Source: Georgenia subflava
Lineage (GTDB): Bacteria > Actinomycetota > Actinomycetes > Actinomycetales > Actinomycetaceae
DNA length: 64,000 nt
Assembly (NCBI RefSeq): GCF_009193155.1
Contig: NZ_VUKD01000001.1
Coordinates: 62,001 to 126,000 of the forward strand
Reading direction: 5' to 3'
The translations under genes were made by a program, and so were the position numbers. The notes under the pieces were generated by a model, which was given only the letters and a program-made list of their open reading frames with translations, had not been told where the DNA came from and ran no database searches. Below are positions 40,738 through 50,127 of the stretch, in pieces. Every line of letters begins with the position of its first letter. Position 1 is the stretch's first letter.

Positions 40738-42168
40738 GTGACCGTGCTGCTCGCCGTCGCCATCTTCGTCGCCACACTGGTCCTGGTGATCTGGCAGCCC
40801 AAGGGGCTGGGGATCCGCTGGAGCGCCCTGGCGGGCGCCGGCGTCGCGCTGGCCACCGGCGTCGTCCAGTTCTCCGACGTCCCGACCGTGTGGGACCTGG
40901 TGTGGAACGCCACCCTGACCTTCGTCGCGGTCATCATCATCTGCTCCATCCTCGACGAGGCCGGGTTCTTCGAGTGGGCCGCCCTGCACGTGGCCCGCTG
41001 GGGCCGCGGCAACGGCAGCAGGCTCTTCAACCTCATCGTCGTCCTGGGCGCCGCGATCGCCGCCGTCTTCGCCAACGACGGCGCCGCGCTCACCCTGACC
41101 CCGATCGTGTTCCAGATGATCGTGGCGCTGAAGTTCTCCCCCAAGGCCGCCTTCGCCCTGGTCATCGCGACTGGCTTCATCGCCGACACCACGAGCCTGC
41201 CGTTCATCGTCTCCAACCTCGTCAACATCGTCATCGCGGACTACTTCGGCATCGGCTTCGCCCGCTACGCCCTGGTGATGGTGCCTGTAGCCCTGGTCTC
41301 CCTCGTCGCGAGCCTCGTCGTCCTTCGCCTGTTCTTCCGCCGTTCCATCCCCGGCCCCTACGACGTCACCGCCCTCGGCGCGCCGGCCGACGCCGTCCGG
41401 GACCGCCTGACCTTCCGTGCCGGTGCCGTCGTGCTGGTCGTCCTGTTGGTCGGCTACTTCGTCGCGGACCCCCTCGGGATGCCGGTCGCCGTGGTCGCGG
41501 CCGTCGGCGCACTGGTGATCTCACTGGTCGCCGCGCGTCAGCCACGAGCCCTCTTCCGCCGCATCGCTTCGGCACCCGAGGCAGTCCTGGTCGGCCGGCG
41601 CACCACCTCGACGACGAGCCCAGCAGATGCCGATGACGCCGCGACCGTGCGGGGCGGCGGTGGCACCGCCGGGCCGCTCATCGACGTGTGGTCGGTCGTG
41701 AAGTCCGCGCCGTGGCAGATCGTGCTGTTCAGCCTCGGCATGTACCTCGTCGTGTACGGGCTGCGGAATCAGGGGCTGACCGATCAGCTCGGTCAGGTTT
41801 TCGCCGGGATCGCCGAGCACGGCAACGTCGCTACCGCCACCGGGACCGGCTTCCTCGTCGCGGCCATGTCCTCGGTGATGAACAACATGCCCACCGCCCT
41901 GATCTCCGCACTGGGTATCGACGCAGCGGGCACCGGCGGACTGACCGAGCAGATGATGGCCTACGCCAGCATCATCGGCGCCGACCTCGGCCCCAAGATC
42001 ACCCCCATCGGCAGCCTCGCGACCCTGCTGTGGCTCAGCGTCCTGGACCGCAAGGGCATGCACATCGGCTGGCGCACCTACTTCCGCGTAGGCATCGTCC
42101 TGACCGTCCCCGTCCTGGCCGTGACCCTCCTGGCCCTGGCCGGATGGCTCACCCTCCTGGGCGCCTGA
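40738..42168 (+). CDS. arsB: arsenite efflux transporter ArsB
   Basis: A 476-residue ArsB/NhaD-type permease with about eleven membrane helices. Characteristic parts: [51 protein letters not shown] and [21 protein letters not shown] hydrophilic loop of about 40 residues ([18 protein letters not shown]) lies in the middle. With ArsA it forms an ATP-driven As(III) pump. Start is GTG at 40738 or 40744 after GGGGG; upstream codons of the ORF are not supported. Confidence 0.93.
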   Translation: MTVLLAVAIFVATLVLVIWQPKGLGIRWSALAGAGVALATGVVQFSDVPTVWDLVWNATLTFVAVIIICSILDEAGFFEWAALHVARWGRGNGSRLFNLIVVLGAAIAAVFANDGAALTLTPIVFQMIVALKFSPKAAFALVIATGFIADTTSLPFIVSNLVNIVIADYFGIGFARYALVMVPVALVSLVASLVVLRLFFRRSIPGPYDVTALGAPADAVRDRLTFRAGAVVLVVLLVGYFVADPLGMPVAVVAAVGALVISLVAARQPRALFRRIASAPEAVLVGRRTTSTTSPADADDAATVRGGGGTAGPLIDVWSVVKSAPWQIVLFSLGMYLVVYGLRNQGLTDQLGQVFAGIAEHGNVATATGTGFLVAAMSSVMNNMPTALISALGIDAAGTGGLTEQMMAYASIIGADLGPKITPIGSLATLLWLSVLDRKGMHIGWRTYFRVGIVLTVPVLAVTLLALAGWLTLLGA

Positions 42169-42174
42169 CCACCG

Positions 42175-42207
42175 AGCGGCCTCTTTCCAGCCTGGGGTGG
42201 GGCCGCT
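42175..42207 (+). terminator. hairpin after arsB
   Basis: Arms AGCGGCC (42175-42181) and GGCCGCT (42201-42207) form a seven-base stem with a 19-base loop containing TCTTTCC. It separates arsB from the promoter of the fused regulator. Confidence 0.5.
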
Positions 42208-42230
42208 GCTCGGCAAGGCGTCGCGCCCTG

Positions 42231-42263
42231 TTGACCTTCGCGCCCCACTCAATCATCATTGAG
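42231..42263 (+). promoter_or_regulatory. promoter and operator of the ArsR-ArsC fusion gene
   Basis: -35 TTGACC (42231-42236) and -10 CATCAT (42254-42259), spacing 17 bp; the ATG follows seven bases later. A perfect dyad CTCAAT-CATC-ATTGAG (42248-42263) covers the -10, an ideal place for autorepression by the ArsR half of the product. Confidence 0.7.
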
Positions 42264-42266
42264 GCA

Positions 42267-42977
42267 ATGAGCACTGAGCGAGTTTCGGAGCGGCGGCGCC
42301 GGGCGGCGCTGCACGCGGCCCTGGCCGACCCGGCCCGACTGCAGATCGTGGACACCCTCTCCCTGGGCGACGCCGCACCGTCGGAGCTCGCCGAGGCCCT
42401 GGGCATGCCGTCGAACCTGCTCGCCCACCACCTCAAGGTCCTCGAGCGCGAGGGAGTCGTCGGCCGCACCCGGTCCGAGGGCGACAAGCGCCGTTCGTAC
42501 GTCCGCCTCGTCCCTGGTGGGCTCGACGACCTAGCCGCCGGCGAGGTGCGGGCGGTGCCGCGGGTGCTGTTCGTGTGCACCGCGAACTCCGCTCGCTCGC
42601 ACCTGGCGGCCGCCCTGTGGCTCCAGGCCAGCGAGATTCCCGCGGACTCCGCGGGCACGCACCCGGCCGAGGCGATCGCGCCCGGCGCCGTCGAGAGCGC
42701 CCGCCGCCACGACCTGAACCTGCCCGAGGTCCGGCCGCAGCACGTCGACCGCGTGCGGACCGAAGGTGATCTCCTCGTCACGGTCTGCGACCGCGCTCAC
42801 GAGGAGCTCACCTTTCCCGTCGACGTCCACTGGTCCATCCCGGACCCGATCCTGGCCGGCACCCCCGAGGCGTTCGACCATGCCCTGGAGGAGCTCGACC
42901 GCCGCGTCGGCAACCTCGCCCCCCGCCTGTCCCTGCCCGTCAACCCCACCGACGTCGCGGCCGCCGCGACCCGCTGA
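42267..42977 (+). CDS. ArsR-ArsC fusion (regulator plus LMW arsenate-reductase-like domain)
   Basis: A 236-residue fusion. Residues 1-90 are a winged-helix ArsR domain ([20 protein letters not shown]). Residues 95-236 are a low-molecular-weight phosphatase/ArsC-like domain with [14 protein letters not shown] (Cys and Arg of the P-loop), [14 protein letters not shown] and VCDRAHEEL. The ArsC part may act as sensor or enzyme. It probably makes leaderless mRNA from the promoter at 42231 and is followed by arsC after a 17-base gap with a ribosome site. Confidence 0.9.
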   Translation: MSTERVSERRRRAALHAALADPARLQIVDTLSLGDAAPSELAEALGMPSNLLAHHLKVLEREGVVGRTRSEGDKRRSYVRLVPGGLDDLAAGEVRAVPRVLFVCTANSARSHLAAALWLQASEIPADSAGTHPAEAIAPGAVESARRHDLNLPEVRPQHVDRVRTEGDLLVTVCDRAHEELTFPVDVHWSIPDPILAGTPEAFDHALEELDRRVGNLAPRLSLPVNPTDVAAAATR

Positions 42978-42994
42978 CCCCCAAGGAGAACTCC

Positions 42995-43420
42995 ATGTCC
43001 GAGCGCCCCAGCGTCATGTTCGTCTGCGTCCACAACGCCGGCCGGTCCCAGATGGCCGCCGCCTGGCTGACCCACCTCGCCGGCGACGCCGTCGAGGTCC
43101 GCTCCGCCGGCTCCGCACCGGCAGACCAGGTCAACCCCGCCGCCGTCAAGGCCATGGCCGAGGTCGGCATCGACATCGCCGCCGAGCAGCCCAAGATCCT
43201 GACCACCGAGGCCGTCAAGGACTCCGACGTCGTGATCACCATGGGCTGCGGCGACGCCTGCCCGATCTTCCCCGGCAAGCGCTACGAGGACTGGGAGCTC
43301 ACGGACCCGGCCGGCAAGGACGTCGACGGCGTCCGCCCCGTGCGCGACGAGATCAAGGGCCGCGTCGAGGAGCTCATCGCCAGCCTCCTGCCCGCGAACA
43401 CCTCGGCGGGCCAGTCATGA
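42995..43420 (+). CDS. arsC: thiol-dependent arsenate reductase ArsC (LMW-PTP fold)
   Basis: A 141-residue reductase of As(V) to As(III). P-loop [21 protein letters not shown], and a second Cys pair region [12 protein letters not shown], as in thioredoxin/mycoredoxin-coupled ArsC. AAGGAGAA precedes the ATG. The following trxB and trxA give it a dedicated electron supply; trxB overlaps by ATGA. Confidence 0.94.
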   Translation: MSERPSVMFVCVHNAGRSQMAAAWLTHLAGDAVEVRSAGSAPADQVNPAAVKAMAEVGIDIAAEQPKILTTEAVKDSDVVITMGCGDACPIFPGKRYEDWELTDPAGKDVDGVRPVRDEIKGRVEELIASLLPANTSAGQS

Positions 43421-44424
43421 ACCCCGAGACCAGCACGCCCGAGGTCCGCGACGTGATCATCATCGGTTCCGGTCCGGCCGGCTACACCGCCGCCGTCTAC
43501 GCGGCGCGGGCGAACCTGCGCCCACTCGTGTTCGCCGGGTCGATCACCGCCGGCGGGGCGCTGATGAACACCACCGAGGTGGAGAACTTCCCCGGCTTCA
43601 AGGACGGCATCCTCGGCCCGGAGCTGATGGAGAACATGCAGGCCCAGGCCGAACGCTTCGGCGCCGAGGTCCGCTACGAGGACGTCGTCTCCGTCGACCT
43701 GGACGGTGACATCAAGACCGTCACCACCGACGACGACGAGACCTTCGCCGCCCGCGCCGTCGTGCTCGCCAACGGCTCCGCCTACAAGGAGCTCGGCATC
43801 GCCGACGAGAAGCGCCTGTCCGGACGCGGGGTGTCCTGGTGCGCGACCTGCGACGGGTTCTTCTTCCGCAACCAGCACGTCCTGGTCGTCGGCGGCGGCG
43901 ACTCCGCCATGGAGGAGGCCACCTTCCTGACCCGGTTCGTCGACAAGGTCACCGTCGTCCACCGCCGCGACGAGCTGCGCGCCTCGAAGATCATGGCCGA
44001 GCGTGCCATGAAGAACGAGAAGATCTCCTTCGCGTGGAACTCCGAGGTCGCGGCCATCCACGGCCAGGACAAGGTCTCCGGCGCCACCCTGCGCGACACC
44101 GTCACCGCTGAGGAGCGCGAGATCGACGCCACCGGCATCTTCGTCGCGATCGGGCACAACCCGCGCACCGAGATCCTTGCCGGGCAGGTCGACCTCGACG
44201 CCGAGGGCTACATCACCGTCGCCCACCCCACCACGACCACCAACATCCCGGGCGTCTTCGCCTGCGGTGACGCCGTGGACCACATCTACCGCCAGGCGAT
44301 CACAGCCGCCGGCACCGGCTGCGCGGCAGCCCTGGACGCCGAGCGCTACCTCGCCGAGCTGGACGAGGCGGGCGAGCCGGCCTCCGACGCATCCCAGACC
44401 CCCGAGGGCGCCGTCCTCGTCTGA
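43417..44424 (+). CDS. trxB: thioredoxin reductase
   Basis: A 335-residue NADPH-flavin reductase: FAD motif [19 protein letters not shown], the redox site [15 protein letters not shown] motif [15 protein letters not shown], and a C-terminal [20 protein letters not shown]. It reduces the thioredoxin at 44452, which in turn recycles ArsC. ATGA overlap with arsC. Confidence 0.95.
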   Translation: MNPETSTPEVRDVIIIGSGPAGYTAAVYAARANLRPLVFAGSITAGGALMNTTEVENFPGFKDGILGPELMENMQAQAERFGAEVRYEDVVSVDLDGDIKTVTTDDDETFAARAVVLANGSAYKELGIADEKRLSGRGVSWCATCDGFFFRNQHVLVVGGGDSAMEEATFLTRFVDKVTVVHRRDELRASKIMAERAMKNEKISFAWNSEVAAIHGQDKVSGATLRDTVTAEEREIDATGIFVAIGHNPRTEILAGQVDLDAEGYITVAHPTTTTNIPGVFACGDAVDHIYRQAITAAGTGCAAALDAERYLAELDEAGEPASDASQTPEGAVLV

Positions 44425-44451
44425 GGGTGGCCCTAGACGAAGGAGCGAGCC

Positions 44452-44775
44452 ATGAGCAACGTCCCCGCCGTCACCGACTCCACGTTCGAGGCCGAGGTGC
44501 TGCAGTCCCTGATGCCTGTGCTGGTCGACATCTGGGCCACCTGGTGCGCTCCGTGCCGACGCACCGAGCCCATCATCGAAGAGCTCGCCGCCGAGCACGG
44601 CGACAAGGTCAAGTTCGTCAAGCTCGACGCCGACGCGAACGTCGAGACCGTCACCAAGTACGGCGTCGTGTCGATCCCGAGCTTCAACGTCTACTCCGGC
44701 GGCGAGGTCGTCAAGACACTCGTCGGTGCGCAGACGAGGAAGCAGTTCCTCGACGAGCTCGGCGACTACCTGTAG
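44452..44775 (+). CDS. trxA: thioredoxin
   Basis: A 107-residue thioredoxin with IWATWCAPCRRTEPI; the active site is WCAPC rather than the standard WCGPC. cis-Pro region VSIPSFNVYSGG is intact. AAGGAGCGAG precedes the ATG. It ends the ars operon before a strong hairpin. Confidence 0.94.
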   Translation: MSNVPAVTDSTFEAEVLQSLMPVLVDIWATWCAPCRRTEPIIEELAAEHGDKVKFVKLDADANVETVTKYGVVSIPSFNVYSGGEVVKTLVGAQTRKQFLDELGDYL

Positions 44776-44788
44776 CGCGATCACCCCA

Positions 44789-44815
44789 GCGGGCGGCGCT
44801 GCACGCGCCGCCCGC
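44789..44815 (+). terminator. hairpin terminator of the ars operon
   Basis: Perfect ten-base arms GCGGGCGGCG (44789-44798) and CGCCGCCCGC (44806-44815) with a seven-base loop, 13 bases after the trxA stop. No U-tract. Confidence 0.7.
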
Positions 44816-45041
44816 CGGAGCACCTGAAGGAACAATGTCATCCAAGGGCCTGTCCGGCGCGCTTTTGCCTAACTTGCGAATGCGGCTTCCACCATCCAAT
44901 GTGCAGCCCTCCTCGCTCTCGCGATGATGACCCTCCCCGGCCACCGCCCCTTCTCTTGCCCCGGCCGCTCCCGCAAACGGGAATGACCATTCGACAGTGA
45001 GCAGAGCCCGGTTCTCTCCACGCGGCGCGTAAGTTGGTGGC

Positions 45042-46697
45042 GTGAGCGTGGGCAATCCAGGCAGCGCGGTGGACGTCGACGTCCTTGTGGTCGGCGCCGG
45101 TCCCACGGGGCTCACGCTGGCCGCGGAGCTTGCTCGCAACGGCACGTCGTTCCGGGTCGTGGACCGCAACCTCGACCGTGCCCACGAGTCGCGCGCGCTA
45201 GCGATCCAGCCCCGCACCCTCGAGGTCCTCGCCACACTGGGGCTGAGCGAGGACCTACTTGAGCACGGCAATGCGGCCACGCTCCTGCGGATGCACTTCG
45301 GACGGCGCACGGTTCCGGTGCGCCTGTTCGACCTCGGACTCGACGACACCGCCTTCCCGTTCCTGCTGTTCCTCTCCCAGGCCGAGACCGAACGCATCCT
45401 GGTCAACCATCTGGCCGCCCGCGGCGCACAGATCCAACGCGGGGTCGAGCTGACGGGCCTGCGCGATGAGGCAGGCGCGGTCGTCTGCGGGGTGCGTAGC
45501 CCCGGCGGCCGGGAGGAGACAGTCCGGGCGCGGTACGTCGTCGGCTGCGACGGCGCCCACAGCACGGTGCGCCACGCGGCGCGGATCGATTTCCGCGGCG
45601 CCGCCTACCCACAGACCTTCGTCCTGTCCGACCTCGAGGCCGACGGGATCGACCCGGGTTCCGCGCACGTGTTCGTCTCCGGCCGAGGCATGCTGTTCTT
45701 CTTCCCGCTCGGGACGCCGGCGACCTGGCGGCTGCTGGCCATGCGCCCGCGGGCGGACACCACGCCGGTCGAGCGGCCGGTCACTCTCGCCGAGGTCCAG
45801 GCGCTGACCGACGCCTACGCCACCGGCGTGCGGGTGCACGACCCAGTTTGGATGACGAACTTCCAGCTGCACAACCGCGGCGCCGCCCGGTATCGATCCG
45901 GACGGGTCTTCCTCGCGGGGGACGCCGCACACATCCACAGCCCCGCCGGCGCCCAGGGTATGAACACCGGCATCCAGGACGCGATCAACCTCGGCTGGAA
46001 GCTGTCCCTCGTCGCCGCCGGCATAGCCGCGCCGCGGCTCCTGGACACCTACGAGCCTGAACGAGCACCGGTCGGGCGCTCGGTGCTGCGCTTCACCGAC
46101 CGCGCCTTCACCATCGCCACCTCCACCGCCGCCCCCCTCCGGGTCGCCCGCACGTGGCTCGCGCCGCGGGTCATCCCGCTCGCGCTGCGGATGAGGCCGG
46201 GCCGGGCGACGGCGTTCCGGACCGTCACCGAGCTGCGGATCCGCTACCGACGCAGCCCTCTGTCCGTGGAGGGACCCGGGGCGCCCCGACGCGGCCCCAG
46301 GGCCGGAGACCGCCTCCCCGACGCACCGTTGACCACGCCGGCGGGGAAGCCGAGCACGCTCCACGCGCTGCTCGCCACACCCGGCTTCCACCTGCTCCTG
46401 TGCGGTCCGCCACGTGCGTGGACCGAAGGCACCACAACCATGCTCGCTGAGCACTACGCCTCCCTCAGCGTGCACTGCCTCTCCCCCCAGCCCACTTCAG
46501 GAGTGCTGCACGACCCCACCGGCGTGGTCCTCGACCGCCTCGGGATCGCTAGCCGTAGCACGGCCCACCTCCTCGTACGCCCCGACGGTCACATCGCATA
46601 CCGCGGCGGGCGCGACCTCCGCGGTCTGCATGCCTACCTGGCGACGTGGATCGGGTGGCCGGAGGTGACGTCTCCGGCGCCTTCGCAGACGACATAA
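45042..46697 (+). CDS. FAD-dependent aromatic-type monooxygenase
   Basis: A 551-residue class A flavoprotein monooxygenase: VLVVGAGPTGLTLAAELARN, a DG-type motif VGCDGAHSTVRHAA, and GDAAHIHSPAGAQGMNTGIQ. A thioredoxin-fold-like C-terminal tail (PAGKPSTLHALLATPGFHLL) places it near PheA/TetX/rifampicin-type hydroxylases that modify aromatic compounds, including antibiotics. GTG start at 45042, six bases after a -10-like TAAGTT (45030-45035), so possibly leaderless. 44816-45041 holds no gene. Substrate unknown. Confidence 0.88.
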   Translation: MSVGNPGSAVDVDVLVVGAGPTGLTLAAELARNGTSFRVVDRNLDRAHESRALAIQPRTLEVLATLGLSEDLLEHGNAATLLRMHFGRRTVPVRLFDLGLDDTAFPFLLFLSQAETERILVNHLAARGAQIQRGVELTGLRDEAGAVVCGVRSPGGREETVRARYVVGCDGAHSTVRHAARIDFRGAAYPQTFVLSDLEADGIDPGSAHVFVSGRGMLFFFPLGTPATWRLLAMRPRADTTPVERPVTLAEVQALTDAYATGVRVHDPVWMTNFQLHNRGAARYRSGRVFLAGDAAHIHSPAGAQGMNTGIQDAINLGWKLSLVAAGIAAPRLLDTYEPERAPVGRSVLRFTDRAFTIATSTAAPLRVARTWLAPRVIPLALRMRPGRATAFRTVTELRIRYRRSPLSVEGPGAPRRGPRAGDRLPDAPLTTPAGKPSTLHALLATPGFHLLLCGPPRAWTEGTTTMLAEHYASLSVHCLSPQPTSGVLHDPTGVVLDRLGIASRSTAHLLVRPDGHIAYRGGRDLRGLHAYLATWIGWPEVTSPAPSQTT

Positions 46698-46784
46698 CGA
46701 GCTCCATACCGGGTGCGATATTCCCGTCCTCCTTCCCAGGCCTGCTCCGCAATCGACGCTCAAGCCCTTTCTGACGGCAACTTC

Positions 46785-46838
46785 TGGAAGGTGCCTGACC
46801 TGCGGTGCGACCACCTTCCATGGCCTGGCAGGTGCCTG
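46785..46838. repeat. inverted and direct repeats upstream of the primase
   Basis: An inverted repeat TGGAAGGTG (46785-46793) / CACCTTCCA (46812-46820) and a direct repeat AGGTGCCTG (46789-46797 and 46830-46838) lie in the leader of the primase module. The 12-mer GACCACCTTCCA (46809-46820) recurs at 23492 before the relaxase. Candidate replication, transfer or regulatory site. Confidence 0.5.
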
Positions 46839-46883
46839 GTGTGGTGAGAAGTCTGGTGAGGTTGTCCGAGCATCGTTGCGGGC

Positions 46884-47783
46884 ATGGACACCTCGACCAG
46901 GCGGGCAGCGCGCATGGCGGACGCGTTTGCGTCAGCCGCGCTCGTGCCCTCGCTCGGCGACGCCGCGCGCGGCTACGCGCGGGCAGGCGTTCCGGTGCTC
47001 CCCTGCGTGCCGGGTGGCAAGCAGCCGCTGACGGCGCGCGGCTTCAGGGACGCCACCACGGACGTCGCACAGATCTCGTCGTGGTGGCGCGATCGACCTG
47101 ACGCGAACATCGCCATCCCGACAGGGGTTGCCTCCGGTGTCGATGTCGTCGACATCGATCTACACGACGGCACCACGGGCTTCCCAGCGTTCGAACGTGC
47201 CCGCCGCGCCGGGCTCGTCACGCATTGGGCATGGACGGTGCGAACACCGTCGGGCGGACTGCACGTGTACTTCCCGCACGCGTCCGGCGTTGAACAGCGG
47301 TCCTGGACCACACCAGCGCACATCGACTTCCGCGGCGACGGTGGCTACGTGCTGTGCCCGCCCTCTCGCCTGTTCATCGCCCCGACGCGACCCGCTAGCT
47401 ATGACCTCGCCGTCGTCGCCGTTCGCGAACCGCGGCCGGTGAACGCCGCTGCCTTGCGCGAGTTCCTTTCCCCGCCCAAGCCGACGCCTCCAGGCAGGTC
47501 CGCGCCCACGGGCAGCTCCCGCCCCGAATTCCTGGCGGCGTGGGTCGCTGCACGTCCGATGGGTACCCGCAACGACGGACTGTTCTGGGCTGCGTGCGAG
47601 ATGGTCCGCCGAGGGTACGACTACGCATCCACCCTCGGTGCGCTCGGTCCCGCCGCACTGCACGCCGGCCTTGGCGAGCGCGAGATCAACACCACTGTCC
47701 ATTCGGCCTTCCGCCGTGCCGTACCTGAGTCCAGCCAGAGCGGGCCGGGCCGCCTTTTCACCAGTGAGGAGGTAGCGCTGTGA
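46884..47783 (+). CDS. bifunctional primase-polymerase (Prim-Pol) domain protein
   Basis: A 299-residue replication protein with an archaeo-eukaryotic primase-type Prim-Pol domain: VPVLPCVPGGKQPL, the catalytic DxD in VDVVDIDLHDG, and TPSGGLHVYFP. A C-terminal helical part resembles a PriCT domain (RNDGLFWAACEMVRRGYDYA). It should prime replication or transferred-strand synthesis. ATG at 46884; GTGA overlap with the next gene. Confidence 0.85.
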   Translation: MDTSTRRAARMADAFASAALVPSLGDAARGYARAGVPVLPCVPGGKQPLTARGFRDATTDVAQISSWWRDRPDANIAIPTGVASGVDVVDIDLHDGTTGFPAFERARRAGLVTHWAWTVRTPSGGLHVYFPHASGVEQRSWTTPAHIDFRGDGGYVLCPPSRLFIAPTRPASYDLAVVAVREPRPVNAAALREFLSPPKPTPPGRSAPTGSSRPEFLAAWVAARPMGTRNDGLFWAACEMVRRGYDYASTLGALGPAALHAGLGEREINTTVHSAFRRAVPESSQSGPGRLFTSEEVAL

Positions 47784-48205
47784 ACAGCAACGACTCCAAC
47801 GAGCACCACACCCACGCGTCGCACGGGCCGACGCCGCCGCCCGGCGCCCCCGTCATAGACAGTCCAACCGGGGCGAGCCAACTGGCCGTGCACGGTGACC
47901 CGTCCGTGCGCGAGCAGGCCCAATCATCGCCCGACGTGACTGCCGCTCCCCGGCGCCCGACGGTGACGTGGGTTCACCCGAGCGACCTGCCCCGTGCGGT
48001 GGCGATGCCGGCGATCGGCTGGGGTATCGGCCGTGGCGTCGACCTCCAAGTCGCGCTGACTCGCACCGCGCTGCGTGCTCCGGTCAAGGCGGGTGCTGCG
48101 CTCGGACGGCGCGCTGCGACAGCCCGCGACGCCCGACGCGACGAACCCGCGAGCCCCATGTCGCCGAGCACGGCGGACGGCGCGAAGGGGGTAGGTCTGC
48201 CATGA
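47780..48205 (+). CDS. hypothetical protein
   Basis: A 141-residue protein: a His/Pro-rich disordered first half, then a short conserved-looking part (VTWVHPSDLPRAVAMPAIGW, then GIGRGVDL). It is translationally coupled to the primase (GTGA) and to the next gene (ATGA). Probably an accessory of the replication/partition unit. Not recognised. Confidence 0.65.
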   Translation: MNSNDSNEHHTHASHGPTPPPGAPVIDSPTGASQLAVHGDPSVREQAQSSPDVTAAPRRPTVTWVHPSDLPRAVAMPAIGWGIGRGVDLQVALTRTALRAPVKAGAALGRRAATARDARRDEPASPMSPSTADGAKGVGLP

Positions 48206-49104
48206 AAGCCACGGGCGTGACACCTCAGCCGAACGCCGTCTTCCCAGAAGTTGAGGAGCTGCGGCTGCTGCTCATCCGACTGCACCGGCGGCCGGAGTTG
48301 TGGCGCTCGGACCCGGCGGCTCTCGGTCTACTGGAGCACTGCAGGATCAAGTACGCACCGCTCGCGCGCAGGTTCGGGCAGCGTCCGGAGGACGCGCGGC
48401 GTGTCGCGTTCGAGTTGCTGCGCGCGTTCGGCACCCGGTGGGGGAACGATCCGTGGGGTTCGCTGACCCGCGGCATGCGCATTGCGCTGATGACCGCGCA
48501 GTTCGAAGACGCACTCCTGTGCGGGCGCAACCAGGCATCCCACCTGCTGACGAGCAGGTCGCTCAGGGATGTGGCCCGGTTCGGCGAGCACGAACACCTG
48601 CAGCGCCACGTGGAGAACACCCTCGCCCTCAACCCGGCCAACAACGACGAGGCCGCACGCCACACGGAGGCCACGGCGGCGTTCGTCGCGGTCGAGAAGA
48701 TCGTCGGCGACGCGATCTCGGTGCTGGCCGCGTGCGGTTGGCCGGCCCGCGTCGCTGAGCATGCGATCGGGCTGATCGCCGCTCGGCTGATCGAGACCGG
48801 GAATCGCCGTCGCGCTCACGAGAACCTGCGCCACGATCGGCAGACCGCGCACATGCTGGGACTCGAGCACGGTTCTTGGTGCGCGCTGCTGACAGCGGTA
48901 CTGGGCACCCCGGACCTGAAGTGGGAGCACACCGCCAGCGGGCACGGGCTGCTGCGCCGCGTGGCCGGCGGCATGCCGGCCGACGAGGTGCTCCTTGACG
49001 TGCGGCTCGTCGCAACGCTCGTCGCGGCCGCACCAGAGCACGACAATCCCACCCCGCGCAGCCACGAACACGCTCACGGCCGAAAGGTGGCTGCTCATGC
49101 GTGA
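48202..49104 (+). CDS. hypothetical helical protein of the replication-partition unit
   Basis: A 300-residue soluble, mostly alpha-helical protein (LLLIRLHRRPELWRSDPAAL; DDRAHENLRH-like charged helices near 220). No membrane segment or catalytic motif. ATG at 48202 overlaps the previous stop; its end overlaps the ParB-like gene. Not recognised. Confidence 0.7.
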   Translation: MKATGVTPQPNAVFPEVEELRLLLIRLHRRPELWRSDPAALGLLEHCRIKYAPLARRFGQRPEDARRVAFELLRAFGTRWGNDPWGSLTRGMRIALMTAQFEDALLCGRNQASHLLTSRSLRDVARFGEHEHLQRHVENTLALNPANNDEAARHTEATAAFVAVEKIVGDAISVLAACGWPARVAEHAIGLIAARLIETGNRRRAHENLRHDRQTAHMLGLEHGSWCALLTAVLGTPDLKWEHTASGHGLLRRVAGGMPADEVLLDVRLVATLVAAAPEHDNPTPRSHEHAHGRKVAAHA

Positions 49105-50122
49105 GATCCACTTCGTCAACGAGATCCGCGCGATCGAGGACATCACCATCGGCCACCGCTTCCGCCGCGACCTCGGTGACCTGTCCGGGCTCATCGCCTC
49201 GATTCGCGACATCGGGCTTCTCAACCCGCCGGTTATCGCGTCCGACGGCGTCCTGCTGTGTGGGGCTCGCCGGCTGGCTGCCGTCCGACAGCTCGGCTGG
49301 CGCCAACTCGAGGTCCGCGTCCAGACCGACGTGTCGGCTGGCCTGTCCGCCGTGCTGGCCGAGCAGCACGAGAACGAGCTGCGGTTGGCCTTGGCGCCGA
49401 CCGAGGAGGCGTCGCTGTTCGCCGAGCTCAGAGAGATCCTCGGCGCCGACGCGCGACACCGTCAGGAGGCAACGCGCTTCGGCGCGGCCGCCGCCCTCGG
49501 GGCAGGGGCCGGTGGTGAGGATTCCTCACCACCGCACGAGGCGACGGGAAAGACACGGGAGCACGCCGCCCTGGCCATCACGGGCAAAACGTCGTTCCAA
49601 CGCCTGGAGCAGATCAACAAGATCCAGCAGGTCGTCGAGGATCCCCACCTACCGCTGGCGGTGCGCAAGATGGCCGAGACCACACTCGACGAGATCGACG
49701 CCGGCGCCCCGGTCGACCCGAACTACCGCAAGGTCACCACGGCGGTGCAGCTCGCCAAGGCGACACCCCCGCCGGTCAACGAAGCGGCGAAGGCGTCCGC
49801 GGAGGAGATCGCCAAGCTCTCGCGGGAGGCCCTCGAGGTCGACAGGGCACGACGCGCAGAGCACGTGCGTGCCCTGGCCGCCCAGCGCCTGACAACCCGG
49901 CCCGTGCGGCGCAGCGTCAAGGCGCTCTTCTACTCGTGGCAGGAGCTCGACGGGTGGACCCAGCACTACGACGTCGAGCAGGTCGCCCGCGACCTCGCCG
50001 ACCACGAATGGGAGATCGTCCGAAGGGTGCTGGCCGAGTCCGTCGCGTTCCTCGACGCCGTCGCCGAAGCACGCGCAACACTCGCAGCGCACAACTCGCC
50101 GGCCATGGCCGAGGCGGGGTGA
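49097..50122 (+). CDS. ParB-like DNA-binding protein
   Basis: A 341-residue protein with an N-terminal ParB/sulfiredoxin-like nucleotide-binding domain (DLSGLIASIRDIGLLNPPVI, then LLCGARRLAAVRQLGW with the GxRR box), a helix-turn-helix-like middle, and a long helical C-terminal part. It should act in partition or gene control of the element. No parA partner is adjacent. ATG at 49097 lies inside the end of the preceding gene. Confidence 0.85.
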   Translation: MREIHFVNEIRAIEDITIGHRFRRDLGDLSGLIASIRDIGLLNPPVIASDGVLLCGARRLAAVRQLGWRQLEVRVQTDVSAGLSAVLAEQHENELRLALAPTEEASLFAELREILGADARHRQEATRFGAAAALGAGAGGEDSSPPHEATGKTREHAALAITGKTSFQRLEQINKIQQVVEDPHLPLAVRKMAETTLDEIDAGAPVDPNYRKVTTAVQLAKATPPPVNEAAKASAEEIAKLSREALEVDRARRAEHVRALAAQRLTTRPVRRSVKALFYSWQELDGWTQHYDVEQVARDLADHEWEIVRRVLAESVAFLDAVAEARATLAAHNSPAMAEAG

Positions 50123-50127
50123 GGACC

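Noticed and set aside
43282-44841. 519-residue minus-strand ORF opposite trxB/trxA
   Set aside because: Antisense shadow of clear thioredoxin reductase and thioredoxin genes.
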